NCBI RefSeq assembly: GCF_014170375.1
Contig: NZ_LZZW01000015.1
Span: 172,330 to 236,329 of the forward strand
Length of the DNA: 64,000 nt
Reading direction: 5' to 3'
DNA from: Variovorax sp. UMC13
Lineage (GTDB): Bacteria; Pseudomonadota; Gammaproteobacteria; Burkholderiales; Burkholderiaceae_C
The notes below the pieces were generated by a model. It did not search any database, was not told the DNA's origin, and was given only the letters and a program-made list of their open reading frames with translations. Position numbers and translations under genes: made by a program. How positions within the stretch are numbered: the stretch's first letter is position 1; each line of letters starts with the position of its first letter. This document shows, in pieces, positions 56,201-63,767 of this stretch.

Positions 56201-57318
56201 CCTCGGCCTACCTGCCGACCTCCCTCGCGGTGCGCGCCCAGGCGCTGGGCATCGGCGGCGGCCGCACGCTGCACGACGTGGTGCTGGGCGGCTCGCGCGA
56301 GGGCACGCTGTGGCGGGCCAACATCGACGCCACCGAACTCAGCGGCTATGCGGAGTACCGCCAATCGCAGGACGGCCGCATCTACGCACGGCTGTCGCGC
56401 CTGAAGATCGCGGCCAGCGAGGCCAAGGACGTCGAGTCGCTGCTCGACGAGCAACCCGATGCGCTGCCGGCGCTGGACATCGTGGTCGACGACTTCGAGC
56501 TGCTGGGCCGGCACCTGGGCCGGGCCGAGATCGACGCCGTCAACCGCGGCGGCGCGCGGCGCGAGTGGCGGCTCAACAAGCTGGCCTTCACCATGCCCGA
56601 GGCCAGCTTCACGGCGCAGGGCACCTGGGCCGGCAACGACGCGGCGCGGCGCCGCACCGCGATGAACTTCAAGCTCGAGATGGCCGACGCGGGCGCGCTG
56701 CTCGCGCGCTTCAACATGAAGGACGTGATCCGGCACGGCCGCGGCCGGCTCGAGGGCGAGGTCGACTGGCAGGGCTCGCCGCTGTCGCTCGACTACCCCA
56801 GCCTCAACGGCCAGCTGCACATCGACGTGGGCAGCGGCCAGTTCCTCAAGGCCGATCCGGGCCTCGCCAAGCTGCTGGGCGTGCTGAGCCTGCAGGCGCT
56901 GCCGCGCCGGCTCACGCTCGACTTCCGCGACGTGTTCAGCGACGGCTTCGCCTTCGACTTCGTGCGCGGCGATGCGAAGATCGCGCGCGGCGTGGCCAGC
57001 ACCAACAACCTGCAGATGAAGGGCGTGAACGCCGCCGCGCTGATGGACGGCTCGGCCGACCTGGCGCGCGAGACGCAGAGCCTGCGCGTGGTGGTGGTGC
57101 CCGAGATCAACGCCGGCACCGCCTCGCTGGTCGCGACCGCGATCAACCCGGTGATCGGCCTGAGCACCTTCCTCGCGCAGATGCTGTTGAGCAAGCCGCT
57201 GGCCGCCGCCGCGACGCAGGAGTTCGAGATCGAAGGCACCTGGGCCGACCCGAAGATCACCAAGGTGCCCCGCCGCAGCACGCCCGTGAACGAAGCACAG
57301 AAGGAGAACCGGCCATGA
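53248..57318 (+). CDS. YhdP family AsmA-like envelope protein
   Basis: A 1356-residue protein with an N-terminal helix (WLLGLLIAAWSLFALAVVVL) and a very long periplasmic part of repeating beta-groove segments. YhdP and other AsmA-like proteins are thought to bridge inner and outer membrane and move phospholipids. Family landmarks include IPLEIPKHTRDYVQQ-like segment, GVAGDLIFERSGMRVRNARG, and the C-terminal LNGQLHIDVGSGQFLKADPG, followed by LGVLSLQALPRRLTLDFRDV and FDFVRGDAKIARGVASTNNL. The ATG at 53248 is the first in-frame start after the divergent glnE; a longer open frame to 50239 is antisense to glnE and is not real. It overlaps the amidase gene by 4 bp. Confidence 0.93.
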   Translation: MNDTASHPSKLLKFTAVMARWLLGLLIAAWSLFALAVVVLHGWIVPRIGDYREAIEAQASRAVGVPVRIGDIRARSGTLFPVLELRDVVLLDAQQREALRLVRVVASVSPRSLWHLNFEQLYIEKPQLEVRLDALGKLHVAGLDMSTDTSGETRGADWFFAQREFVIEGGTVRWTDERRQAEPLMLTDVRFVARNAGRRHALRLDATPPEGWGERFTLRGQFRQPLLSVRRGNWHSWTGQMYAELPHIDVRRLGRYVALDARIREGSGGLRAWADVRNGQIVGGATDLALDQIDASLDTGLEPLVLRGVTGRLAGRLNDKTLEFSTTALQFTAADGLRWPGGNLWFQHTPTQGRSPERGAFKADALDLAALALIAGRLPLGEATHQALATYAPRGVVERLDLGWQGALDAPHHYRATGSVRGLGLASQPAKPPSDAKPQAAAAMPHPGTPGLSGARIEFDATQDGGKATLSIAQGSLEFPGVFEEPLIPIDRLSAQLQWKLDGAKAQLQVNDLRFANADATGEARASWRTSDPAVSHARSRYPGVLDLQGQLTNADGTRVFRYLPLEIPKHTRDYVQQSVTKGRASTVDFKVRGDLWDVPFNDPRDGEFRIAAKVSGVDYAYVPAAATPSTTVKALPWPALTGVAGDLIFERSGMRVRNARGRIVGAPGIEVTQADVQIADMAHHAPLLEVDAQARGPLAELLKVGAPLTGEAAEAIARVRATGNADYRLKLDLPLENMDKAKVQSTVVLAGNELQLAPEAPTVSQVRGTLGFTETGFTLSGVQGRLAGGETRVEGRGRYAGASPEMNFRAQGSVTAEGLRAVHELEWLPRVAAKASGGTSYGATLSVRDGTPEFSVNSSLQGLALALPAPLAKSADEAMPLQIEKKVVLREARAGAAPLLHDRIALGLGRVASAYYVRDISGAEPRVLQGAIGVGLPEGETATAPERGVLATLHLAQFDLPAWQALFGEATGNAVDTGASGGDPSAYLPTSLAVRAQALGIGGGRTLHDVVLGGSREGTLWRANIDATELSGYAEYRQSQDGRIYARLSRLKIAASEAKDVESLLDEQPDALPALDIVVDDFELLGRHLGRAEIDAVNRGGARREWRLNKLAFTMPEASFTAQGTWAGNDAARRRTAMNFKLEMADAGALLARFNMKDVIRHGRGRLEGEVDWQGSPLSLDYPSLNGQLHIDVGSGQFLKADPGLAKLLGVLSLQALPRRLTLDFRDVFSDGFAFDFVRGDAKIARGVASTNNLQMKGVNAAALMDGSADLARETQSLRVVVVPEINAGTASLVATAINPVIGLSTFLAQMLLSKPLAAAATQEFEIEGTWADPKITKVPRRSTPVNEAQKENRP

Positions 57319-58139
57319 AAGTCGCAGCCATCCAGATGGTGTCGGCCATCGCCCGCGAAGCCAACCTGGCCCGCGCCCACGACCTGCTGGCCGAAGCCGC
57401 GGCCGCCGGCGCCGAACTGGCCGTGCTGCCCGAGTACTTCTGCGTGATGGGCGCCAAGGACACCGACAAGCTCGCGCTGCGCGAACGGCCCGGCGACGGC
57501 GCGGTGCAGGGCTTCCTGGCCGACGCGGCACGCGAGTTCGGCCTGTGGATCGTGGGCGGCACGCTGCCGATCGAGACCGCCGACGACGGCCATGTGTTCA
57601 ACAGCTCGCTCGCCTATGCGCCCGACGGCAGCTGCGTGGCGCGCTACGACAAGATCCACCTGTTCTTCTTCGACAACGGGCGCGAGCACTACGACGAGCG
57701 ACGCGTGGTCGCCCGCGGAAGCGAGCCCGTCAGCTTCGAGCTGCCCTCGCGCGACGGGCACCGCTGGCGCATCGGCCTGTCGGTCTGCTACGACCTGCGC
57801 TTTCCCGAGCTCTACCGCGCGCTGTCGCAGGGCGGCGCCGAACTGCTGCTGGTGCCCAGCGCCTTCACCCACACCACCGGCGCGGCCCACTGGGAAGTGC
57901 TGCTGCGCGCCCGCGCCATCGAGAACCTGGCCTGGGTCGTGGCGCCCGCGCAGGGCGGCACGCACGAGAACGGCCGCCAGACCTGGGGCCAGTCGATGAT
58001 CGTCGACCCCTGGGGCACGGTGGTGGCGCAGCGCGCGCAGGACGAAGGCCTGGTGCTGTTCGAACTCGACGCCACGCGCACCGCCGCGGCACGCGCGCAA
58101 CTCCCCGCCCTCTCGCACCGTGTCCTCCCCGCCGCTTGA
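57315..58139 (+). CDS. Nitrilase-superfamily amidase (deaminated-glutathione amidase-like)
   Basis: A 274-residue carbon-nitrogen hydrolase with the catalytic triad in LAVLPEYFCVMG (E), VARYDKIHLFFFDN (K) and IGLSVCYDLRFPELYRAL (C). The closest functional type is the Nit1 branch, which removes the amide from deaminated glutathione. The ATG overlaps the yhdP stop (ATGA), a pairing common in beta-proteobacteria. The end overlaps the histidine-kinase start by 20 bp. Confidence 0.92.
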   Translation: MKVAAIQMVSAIAREANLARAHDLLAEAAAAGAELAVLPEYFCVMGAKDTDKLALRERPGDGAVQGFLADAAREFGLWIVGGTLPIETADDGHVFNSSLAYAPDGSCVARYDKIHLFFFDNGREHYDERRVVARGSEPVSFELPSRDGHRWRIGLSVCYDLRFPELYRALSQGGAELLLVPSAFTHTTGAAHWEVLLRARAIENLAWVVAPAQGGTHENGRQTWGQSMIVDPWGTVVAQRAQDEGLVLFELDATRTAAARAQLPALSHRVLPAA

Positions 58140-60198
58140 GACGCTGCCCCCGGTGCCGCGCGAGAACCTCGCCACGCGCCTGGCGATCCGCATCGGCGGC
58201 CAGGCCTTCCTGAGCCTGCGCTCGGTCTGGCAGCGGTGGTTCCTCTGGGTGCTGCTGGCGCTGCTGGTGCTGGCGCTGCTGGGCACCGTGGTCTGGCTGG
58301 CCGGCCGGCACGAGGCCGAGCAGGTGCAGGCGGCGCTTGACCGCGACACCGCCGATGCGGCGGCGGACCTGCGCGCCGGCCTGCAGCGCAACGTGCAGGG
58401 CCTGCATGCGCTCGCCACCGGCGGACTCGACCGCGCGCGCTGGAACGCCGAGTCGGCCGCCCTGATGCGCGGGCACCGCGAGTGGCTGCGGCTCGAATGG
58501 CGCGACGGCGCGCTGCGCACGCTGGCCGCGGCCGACACGCCCTACCGCATCACGCTGTTCGACGAGGCCGGCCGCCAGTCGGCGCAGGCCGACGTCTCGC
58601 TGGCCTGCACCTCGGCCCACAAGCTCGAGGGCGCGGCCTACTCGCCCAGCCACTACGTCGCGCTGCCCGAGAGCGGCGGCCTCGAGGTGATGGAACTGTG
58701 CGTGCCGCTCGAGGCCGGCGGCTACCTGATCGCCACCTACGCGCTGCGCGACATGCTGATCGAGCTGGTCGCCCCCACGCTGCGGCGCGGCCAGGAGGTC
58801 TCGCTGACCGAACCCGACGGCACGCGGCTCGCGTCGGTCGGCACGGCGCGGCGCATCGGCAGCCGCGTGTTCAGCACCCAGCAGCTGATCGACCTGCCCG
58901 GCACCGCGCTGGTGCTGCGGGTCGACGGCTGGCGCGCCGCGCCCGACGTGTTTCCCAACCTGCTGACCGCGCTGGTCACGGCCATCTCGATCGCGCTGGT
59001 CTCGGTGCTGGTGCTGCTGGCGCGCGACACGCGGCGCCGGCTGCGCGCCGAGAGCGACCTGGCCGACACGCTGGCCTTCCGCAAGGCCATGGAGGACTCG
59101 GTCGTCACCGGCCTGCGCGCGCGCGACCTGCAGGGCCGCATCACCTACGTCAACCCGGCCTTCTGCGAGATGGTGGGCTTCAGCGCCGAGGAGCTGGTCG
59201 CCGCGGGCTTCGGCGAAGCGCCCTACTGGCCGACCGAACTGGCGCACGAATACCAGAAGCGCCAGACCCTGCGGCTGGCCGGCGGCCTGCCGCCGCGCGA
59301 GGGCTTCGAATCGGTGTTCATGCGCAAGAACGGCACCCGCTTCCCGGTGCTGATCTTCGAGGCCCCGCTGATCAACGCCCACGGCGTGCAGACCGGCTGG
59401 ATGAGCGCCTTCATCGACGTCAGCGAACAGCGCCGCGTGGAGGAACTCTCGCGCGCCAGCCAGGAGCGGCTGCAGGCCAGCGCCCGGCTCGCGACCGTGG
59501 GCGAGATGGCCTCGCTGCTGAGCCACGAGCTGACCCAGCCGCTTGCCGCCATCGCCAGCTATGCGACCGGCTCGCTCAACCTGCTGCAGGGCGCCGAGGG
59601 CGAGAACGCCGAGGTCGCGATGGCGGTGCGCCGCATCGCCGAACAGGCCGACCGCGCGGGCCAGGTGATCCGCAGCGTGCACGACTTCGTGCGCCGGCGC
59701 GACCGCACGCGCGAGCCGGTGGCGCCGCAGGCCCTGCTCGACGCGGTGCTGCCGCTGGTGCGGCTGCAGGCGCGCAAGCTCGACGTGCGCGTCGAGATGG
59801 TGCTCGAGGACGGCTTGCCGCCGGCGCAGTGCGACCGCACGCTGGTCGAGCAGGTGCTGCTGAACCTCGCGCGCAACGCGATGCAGGCCATGGACATGCC
59901 GGAGCTGCGCGAACGCGTGCTGCTGCTGCGCGTCGCCCGTGCCGGCAGCCTGCGGGTGGAGGGCGCGCCGGCCGACATGCGCCATTGGCTGCTGTTCACG
60001 GTGGCCGATGTCGGCAGCGGCATCAGCGACGAGGTGGCCAAGCGCCTGTTCACGCCCTTCTTCACCACCCGCCCCGACGGCATGGGGCTGGGCCTGAGCC
60101 TGTGCCGCACGGTGGTCGAGCAGCACGGCGGCGTGCTGATGTACGAGCCGAACCGGCCGCGCGGGACAATCTTCCGCTTCACGCTGCCCATGGCATGA
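58120..60198 (+). CDS. PAS-domain membrane sensor histidine kinase
   Basis: A 692-residue kinase with two transmembrane helices (WFLWVLLALLVLALLGTVVW and LLTALVTAISIALVSVLVLL) around a periplasmic sensor, a PAS domain (FRKAMEDSVVTGLRARDLQG, ITYVNPAFCEMVGFSAEEL), and a kinase core. The core shows the H-box GEMASLLSHELTQPLAAIAS, N-box VEQVLLNLARNAMQAMD, and G-boxes DVGSGIS and DGMGLGLSLCRTVVEQHGG. It starts with GTG at 58120, 20 bp inside the amidase gene. The design resembles DctS/FixL-type sensors. The partner regulator begins 358 bp later, after a repeat array. Confidence 0.93.
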   Translation: MSSPPLETLPPVPRENLATRLAIRIGGQAFLSLRSVWQRWFLWVLLALLVLALLGTVVWLAGRHEAEQVQAALDRDTADAAADLRAGLQRNVQGLHALATGGLDRARWNAESAALMRGHREWLRLEWRDGALRTLAAADTPYRITLFDEAGRQSAQADVSLACTSAHKLEGAAYSPSHYVALPESGGLEVMELCVPLEAGGYLIATYALRDMLIELVAPTLRRGQEVSLTEPDGTRLASVGTARRIGSRVFSTQQLIDLPGTALVLRVDGWRAAPDVFPNLLTALVTAISIALVSVLVLLARDTRRRLRAESDLADTLAFRKAMEDSVVTGLRARDLQGRITYVNPAFCEMVGFSAEELVAAGFGEAPYWPTELAHEYQKRQTLRLAGGLPPREGFESVFMRKNGTRFPVLIFEAPLINAHGVQTGWMSAFIDVSEQRRVEELSRASQERLQASARLATVGEMASLLSHELTQPLAAIASYATGSLNLLQGAEGENAEVAMAVRRIAEQADRAGQVIRSVHDFVRRRDRTREPVAPQALLDAVLPLVRLQARKLDVRVEMVLEDGLPPAQCDRTLVEQVLLNLARNAMQAMDMPELRERVLLLRVARAGSLRVEGAPADMRHWLLFTVADVGSGISDEVAKRLFTPFFTTRPDGMGLGLSLCRTVVEQHGGVLMYEPNRPRGTIFRFTLPMA

Positions 60199-60204
60199 GG
60201 AGCT

Positions 60205-60503
60205 CCCACCCCCGAAGGGCTGGCCCACTTTGTGTGGCTGCGCCCCTCCCCCTCAAGGGGGCGACACCGGCGGCCCGGCAAAGCCGGTTCCGCGGTGTCC
60301 CTGGCCCACCCCCGAAGGCGGCGCGGCACTTCGTGTCCGCTTGCCTTCCCCCTCAAGGGGGCGACACCGGCGGCCCGGCGAAGCCGGTTCCGCGGTGTCC
60401 CTGGCCCACCCCCGAAGGCGGCGCGGCACTTCGTGTCCGCTTGCCTTCCCCCTCAAGGGGGCGACACCGGCGGCCCGGCGAAGCCGGTTCCGCGGTGTCC
60501 TGG
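60205..60503. repeat. Tandem array of three 100-bp intergenic repeats
   Basis: Units start at 60205, 60305 and 60405, an exact 100-bp period; units 2 and 3 are nearly identical, unit 1 is diverged at its start. Each carries the hairpin CCCCCTCAAGGGGG and a longer imperfect stem between GACACCG and CGGTGTC enclosing CCGGCGAAGCCGG. A related array is at 63368. It lies between the kinase and regulator genes. Confidence 0.93.
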
Positions 60504-60556
60504 CCTAGGGTTCATGGTATGGATTTCGCTTGCCGTTCGGCCTGGAGAGAATTGAA

Positions 60557-61183
60557 ATGCAACCCCTGATCGATGGACTGGTCTTCATCGTCGACGACGA
60601 TGCGAGCGTGCGCGATGCGCTGGCCTGGCTGCTGCGTTCGCGCCGGCTGGCGAGCGAGCCCTTTGCCTCGGCCGATGCCTTCGAGGCCTACATCACGAGC
60701 ATGCCGCCGTTGCCGCAGCCGCACTGCCTGCTGCTGGATGTGCGCATGCCGGGCACCAGCGGACTGGTGCTGTTCGACCGACTGGCCGAGCGCGGCCTGC
60801 TGGACTCGATGCCGGTGATCTTCCTCACCGGCCATGCCGATGTGCCGACCGCGGTCGACCTGGTCAAGCGCGGCGCCTTCGACTTCTGCGAGAAGCCCTT
60901 CTCGGACAACGCGCTGGTGGACCGGATCGAGAAGGCGCTGGCGGCCTCGCTGGTGGCGGTCCACGCCCAGGCCGCGCGCCAGGCCCTGCGCGGGCGCATC
61001 GGCGAACTCACCGACCGCGAGCGCGACGTAATGCAGCTGGTGGTCGAGGGATTGCCCAACAAGCTGATCGCCGATCAGCTGTCGATCAGCGTGCGAACGG
61101 TGGAGGTCCACCGCGCGCGGCTGTTCGAGAAGATGGACGTCAGGTCGGCCGTGGAACTGGCCAACCTGCTGCGGGGCCTCTGA
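60557..61183 (+). CDS. FixJ-type response regulator
   Basis: A 208-residue regulator with a receiver domain (VFIVDDDASVRDALAWLLRS, phospho-aspartate in LLLDVRMPGTSGLVLF, threonine in FLTGHADVPT, lysine in CEKPFSD) and a C-terminal LuxR-type helix-turn-helix (LTDRERDVMQLVVEGLPNKL, IADQLSISVRTVEVHRARL). Start at ATG 60557 has GGAGAG seven bases upstream; an in-frame ATG at 60530 lacks one. It is probably the partner of the kinase before the repeat array. Confidence 0.93.
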   Translation: MQPLIDGLVFIVDDDASVRDALAWLLRSRRLASEPFASADAFEAYITSMPPLPQPHCLLLDVRMPGTSGLVLFDRLAERGLLDSMPVIFLTGHADVPTAVDLVKRGAFDFCEKPFSDNALVDRIEKALAASLVAVHAQAARQALRGRIGELTDRERDVMQLVVEGLPNKLIADQLSISVRTVEVHRARLFEKMDVRSAVELANLLRGL

Positions 61184-61194
61184 GAGCCGCCGGA

Positions 61195-61842
61195 TCAGCC
61201 TTGGGGCGAACGCTCGCCGACGTAGATCTCGACGCGGCGGTTCTGCGCGCGGCCGGCGTCGCTGTTGTTGTCGGCGATCGGTTCACGCGAGCCGCGGCCT
61301 TCGATGCGGAAGGCGTTCGACGGCACGCCGCGGGCGATCAGGTAGTCGCGCGTGCTGGCGGCACGGTCGACCGACAGCGGGTTGTTGATGGCGTCGCTGC
61401 CGGTGCTGTCGGTGTGGCCGATGATGCGCACTTCGGCGTTCGGGTTGTTGCGCAGGCCGTTGGCGAACTGGTTGAGCACCGGGGCGAAGTTGGCCTTGAT
61501 GGCCGAGCGGCCGGTGTCGAAGGACACGTCGCTCGGGATCGCGAGCTTGAGCTCGTTGTTGGCGGTCTGCGTCACGCCGATGCCGGTGCCGCGGGTGGCG
61601 GCTTCCATCTCGCGCTTCTGGTTCTCCATGCGCTGCGACCAGAGGTAGCCGCCCAGTGCGCCCACGCCCGCGCCGATGGCCGCGCCGGTGCCGGCACGAC
61701 CGCCGGTGACCGAACCGATGGCGGCGCCGCCCAGCGCGCCCACGCCGGCGCCGATGCCGGTGTTGCGTTGCGTGTCACTCATGCCGGCGCAGCCGGTCAG
61801 GACGACGGCGAATGCGGCAGTGGCGAGTACGAGTTTCTTCAT
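61195..61842 (-). CDS. OmpA-family lipoprotein with glycine zipper (YiaD-like)
   Basis: A 215-residue lipoprotein (lipobox VLTGC) with a glycine-zipper segment (GIGAGVGALGGAAIGSVTGG, AAIGAGVGALGGYL), then an OmpA-like peptidoglycan-binding domain: VSFDTGRSAIKANFAPVLNQ, IIGHTDSTGSDAINNPLSVD, and FRIEGRGSREPIADN with AQNRRVEIYV. It should tie the outer membrane to the wall. It converges with the response regulator, with 11 bp between stops. Confidence 0.95.
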   Translation of the reverse strand: MKKLVLATAAFAVVLTGCAGMSDTQRNTGIGAGVGALGGAAIGSVTGGRAGTGAAIGAGVGALGGYLWSQRMENQKREMEAATRGTGIGVTQTANNELKLAIPSDVSFDTGRSAIKANFAPVLNQFANGLRNNPNAEVRIIGHTDSTGSDAINNPLSVDRAASTRDYLIARGVPSNAFRIEGRGSREPIADNNSDAGRAQNRRVEIYVGERSPQG

Positions 61843-62000
61843 GGCGGTTTCCTTCGATCGAAGTTGAGAGACGCCGCAGCATGATCTGCCGCGGGATGTC
61901 GGTCAATTATCCCGATGAAAGCAGGGGCCGATGGCCGCGGCGGGCGTCTCGGCATGTAACCATCCGGGGGTTCGATCCTCCTGAAAGCCCTGAAAACAAA

Positions 62001-62028
62001 GGCTTTTCAGCTACAAAATCAATAGCAA
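62001..62028. repeat. Short intergenic motif with GCTA...TAGC arms
   Basis: CTTTTCAGCTACAAAATCAA followed by TAGCAA. A similar stretch (CTTCAGCGCAAAATTCGTAG then CAA) is at 37625-37647, before the LysM gene. From memory, such a motif recurs in Comamonadaceae intergenic regions; within this window I can only show the pair. Confidence 0.4.
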
Positions 62029-62084
62029 CTCCGCAGTTACCTCACGATACGATGCGGCCTCGCCCGACAGGGAAAGCGTGACAT

Positions 62085-62231
62085 TCAGCCGCGTGGCGGC
62101 GTGTCTTCCGGGGCCTCGGCCTTGTGCGCCGGGTCGATTTCGCCGCCCTTGCGGCCCGAGAACATGGTCCACCACACGATGAAGACGAGCAGCACGAGGG
62201 CGCCGAGCGCTTCAAGCAAAATCAGACCCAT
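62085..62231 (-). CDS. Small single-pass membrane protein
   Basis: A 48-residue product with a hydrophobic N-terminus (MGLILLEALGALVLLVFIVW) and an acidic, Pro-rich tail (AEAPEDTPPRG). GGAG lies 10 bases before the ATG. A longer frame on this strand is antisense to mltA and ignored. The start CAT at 62229-62231 shares two bases with the mltA ATG on the other strand. The family is not recognised; the clean helix and ribosome site support a real gene. Confidence 0.6.
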   Translation of the reverse strand: MGLILLEALGALVLLVFIVWWTMFSGRKGGEIDPAHKAEAPEDTPPRG

Positions 62232-63366
62232 GACAAAAGGACTCCGGTGGCTGGTGGTGACGGCCATCGTAACAATGCTCGCAGCCTGCTCGACCGGCAC
62301 GCGCATCCCCCCCACGACTTCCCCGCCCATTGCCGGCAGCCCGCCGCCGGTGCTGGGTCCGCTCACCGGATCGCTGGCGCACCCCAAGAGCCGCTGGGTG
62401 CCCGTGGCCTGGTCCGAACTGCCCGGCTTCAACGACGACGCCACCCACGAAGGCTGGGACGCGATGGTGTCGAACTGCGCGCGCCCCAACGCAGCCTTCG
62501 CTCCGCTGTGCCAAGACGTGCGCCGGCTCGCGATCGCGGACGCCGACGCGCAGCGCCAGTGGATGACCGAGCGCCTGCAGCCCTACCGCGTGGAATCGCT
62601 CGCGGGCCAGAGCGAAGGCCAGCTCACCAGCTATTACGAACCGGTCTACGAGGCTTCGCGCCAGCCGACCGCACAGTTCAACGTGCCGATCCACGCCACG
62701 CCGGTCGGCCTGGTGCCCAAGCGGCCCTGGTTCACGCGCGAGCAGATCGAGACCCTGCCCGAGGCGCAGGCCGCGCTGCGCGGCCGCGTGATCGCCTGGA
62801 TGGCCGATCCGGTCGACGCGATGATGCTGCACATCCAGGGCTCGGGCCGGCTGCGCCTGACCGAGCCCGACGGCCGACAGCACACGGTGCGCGTGGCCTT
62901 CGCCGCCACCAACGAGCAGCCCTACCGCAGCATCCAGCAATGGCTGATCAACCAGGGCGCGGGCCGCGTGAGCCGCTGGCCCGACGACACCAAGGCCTGG
63001 GTCGCGCAGAACCCGCAGCGCGTCTCGCAGCTGATGTGGAGCAACCCGCGCTATGTGTTCTTCCGCGAGGAGACGCTGAGCGATGTCGATGCGGCCTTCG
63101 GCCCGCGCGGCGCGCAAGGCGTGCCGCTGACGGCCGGCCGCTCGATCGCGGTCGACCGCGACAGCATCCCCTACGGCACGCCAGTCTGGCTGACCTCGCC
63201 GGGCCCGTCGGTGCAGCTGCAGAAGCTGGTGGTGGCACAGGACACGGGCAGCGCGATCCTGGGCGCCGTGCGCGCCGACTATTTCGCGGGCACCGGGCTC
63301 GAGGCCGGCAAGCTGGCGGCGACGGTGAACCAGCCGCTGCGCCTCTGGGCGCTCTGGCCGAAGTAG
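62230..63366 (+). CDS. mltA: Membrane-bound lytic murein transglycosylase A
   Basis: A 378-residue outer-membrane lipoprotein (MTKGLRWLVVTAIVTMLAAC) that cleaves glycan strands to form 1,6-anhydro ends. The MltA domain shows LTSYYEPVYEASRQPTAQF, the MMLHIQGSGRLRLTEPDGR insertion domain, and the 3D domain (RSIAVDRDSIPYGTPVWLTS, VVAQDTGSAILGAVRADYF) with catalytic aspartates. ATG 62230 gives the lipoprotein signal; it overlaps the start of the divergent small gene. A 100-bp-type repeat array follows the stop. Confidence 0.95.
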   Translation: MTKGLRWLVVTAIVTMLAACSTGTRIPPTTSPPIAGSPPPVLGPLTGSLAHPKSRWVPVAWSELPGFNDDATHEGWDAMVSNCARPNAAFAPLCQDVRRLAIADADAQRQWMTERLQPYRVESLAGQSEGQLTSYYEPVYEASRQPTAQFNVPIHATPVGLVPKRPWFTREQIETLPEAQAALRGRVIAWMADPVDAMMLHIQGSGRLRLTEPDGRQHTVRVAFAATNEQPYRSIQQWLINQGAGRVSRWPDDTKAWVAQNPQRVSQLMWSNPRYVFFREETLSDVDAAFGPRGAQGVPLTAGRSIAVDRDSIPYGTPVWLTSPGPSVQLQKLVVAQDTGSAILGAVRADYFAGTGLEAGKLAATVNQPLRLWALWPK

Positions 63367-63367
63367 C

Positions 63368-63606
63368 CCCACCCCCGAAGGCGGCGCGGCACTTCGTGTC
63401 CGCTTGCCCTCCCCCTCAAGGGGGCGACACCTGCAGCCCGGCGAAGCCGGTTCTGCGGTGTCTCTGGCCCACTCTCGATGCGCCTTCGGCGCCTCCCCCT
63501 CGCGGGGCGACACCGGCGGCCCGGCCCCAGCCGGTTCCGCGGTGTCGCTGGACCACCCCCGATGCGCCTGCGGCGCTTCCCCCTGAATGAGCGACGCCAG
63601 CGGCAC
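63368..63606. repeat. Second array of the 100-bp intergenic repeat
   Basis: Three degenerate copies: a full 100-bp unit at 63368-63467, a shortened one at 63468-63551, and a truncated one to about 63606. Sequence and hairpin pattern are those of the array at 60205. It follows the mltA stop at once and could also end its transcript. Confidence 0.88.
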
Positions 63607-63673
63607 AGTGGCGCCGATGCCGCGGCGTTCCTGGCCGTGACATGGATGTCATGGTCACAGTGCCGTGATCCGG

Positions 63674-63713
63674 CTTTCATCGAACTGACACATGACTTTC
63701 TCTGCCCTGTCAT
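63674..63713 (+). promoter_or_regulatory. Candidate tandem PHO boxes
   Basis: Heptamers at an 11-bp period: CTTTCAT (63674), CTGACAC (63685), CTTTCTC (63696) and CTGTCAT (63707). The PhoB consensus is paired CTGTCAT heptamers spaced by 4 bp, and these keep that spacing with one to three mismatches; the last is exact. They end 54 bp before the PhoX-type ATG. A TGACAT-GG-ATGTCA palindrome (63638-63651) lies further upstream. Confidence 0.5.
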
Positions 63714-63767
63714 CGCGGCTGCCTATGGTCGCGGGCTGATCCGCTCAACCCACGAAAGACAGTGCAC

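Noticed and set aside
60205..60503. CRISPR array
   Set aside because: The units are adjacent 100-bp repeats with no unique spacers and no cas genes nearby.
61966..61981. tRNA-like T-arm (GGGGGTTCGATCCTCC)
   Set aside because: No matching acceptor, D or anticodon stems lie at the needed distance, so no tRNA can be folded.
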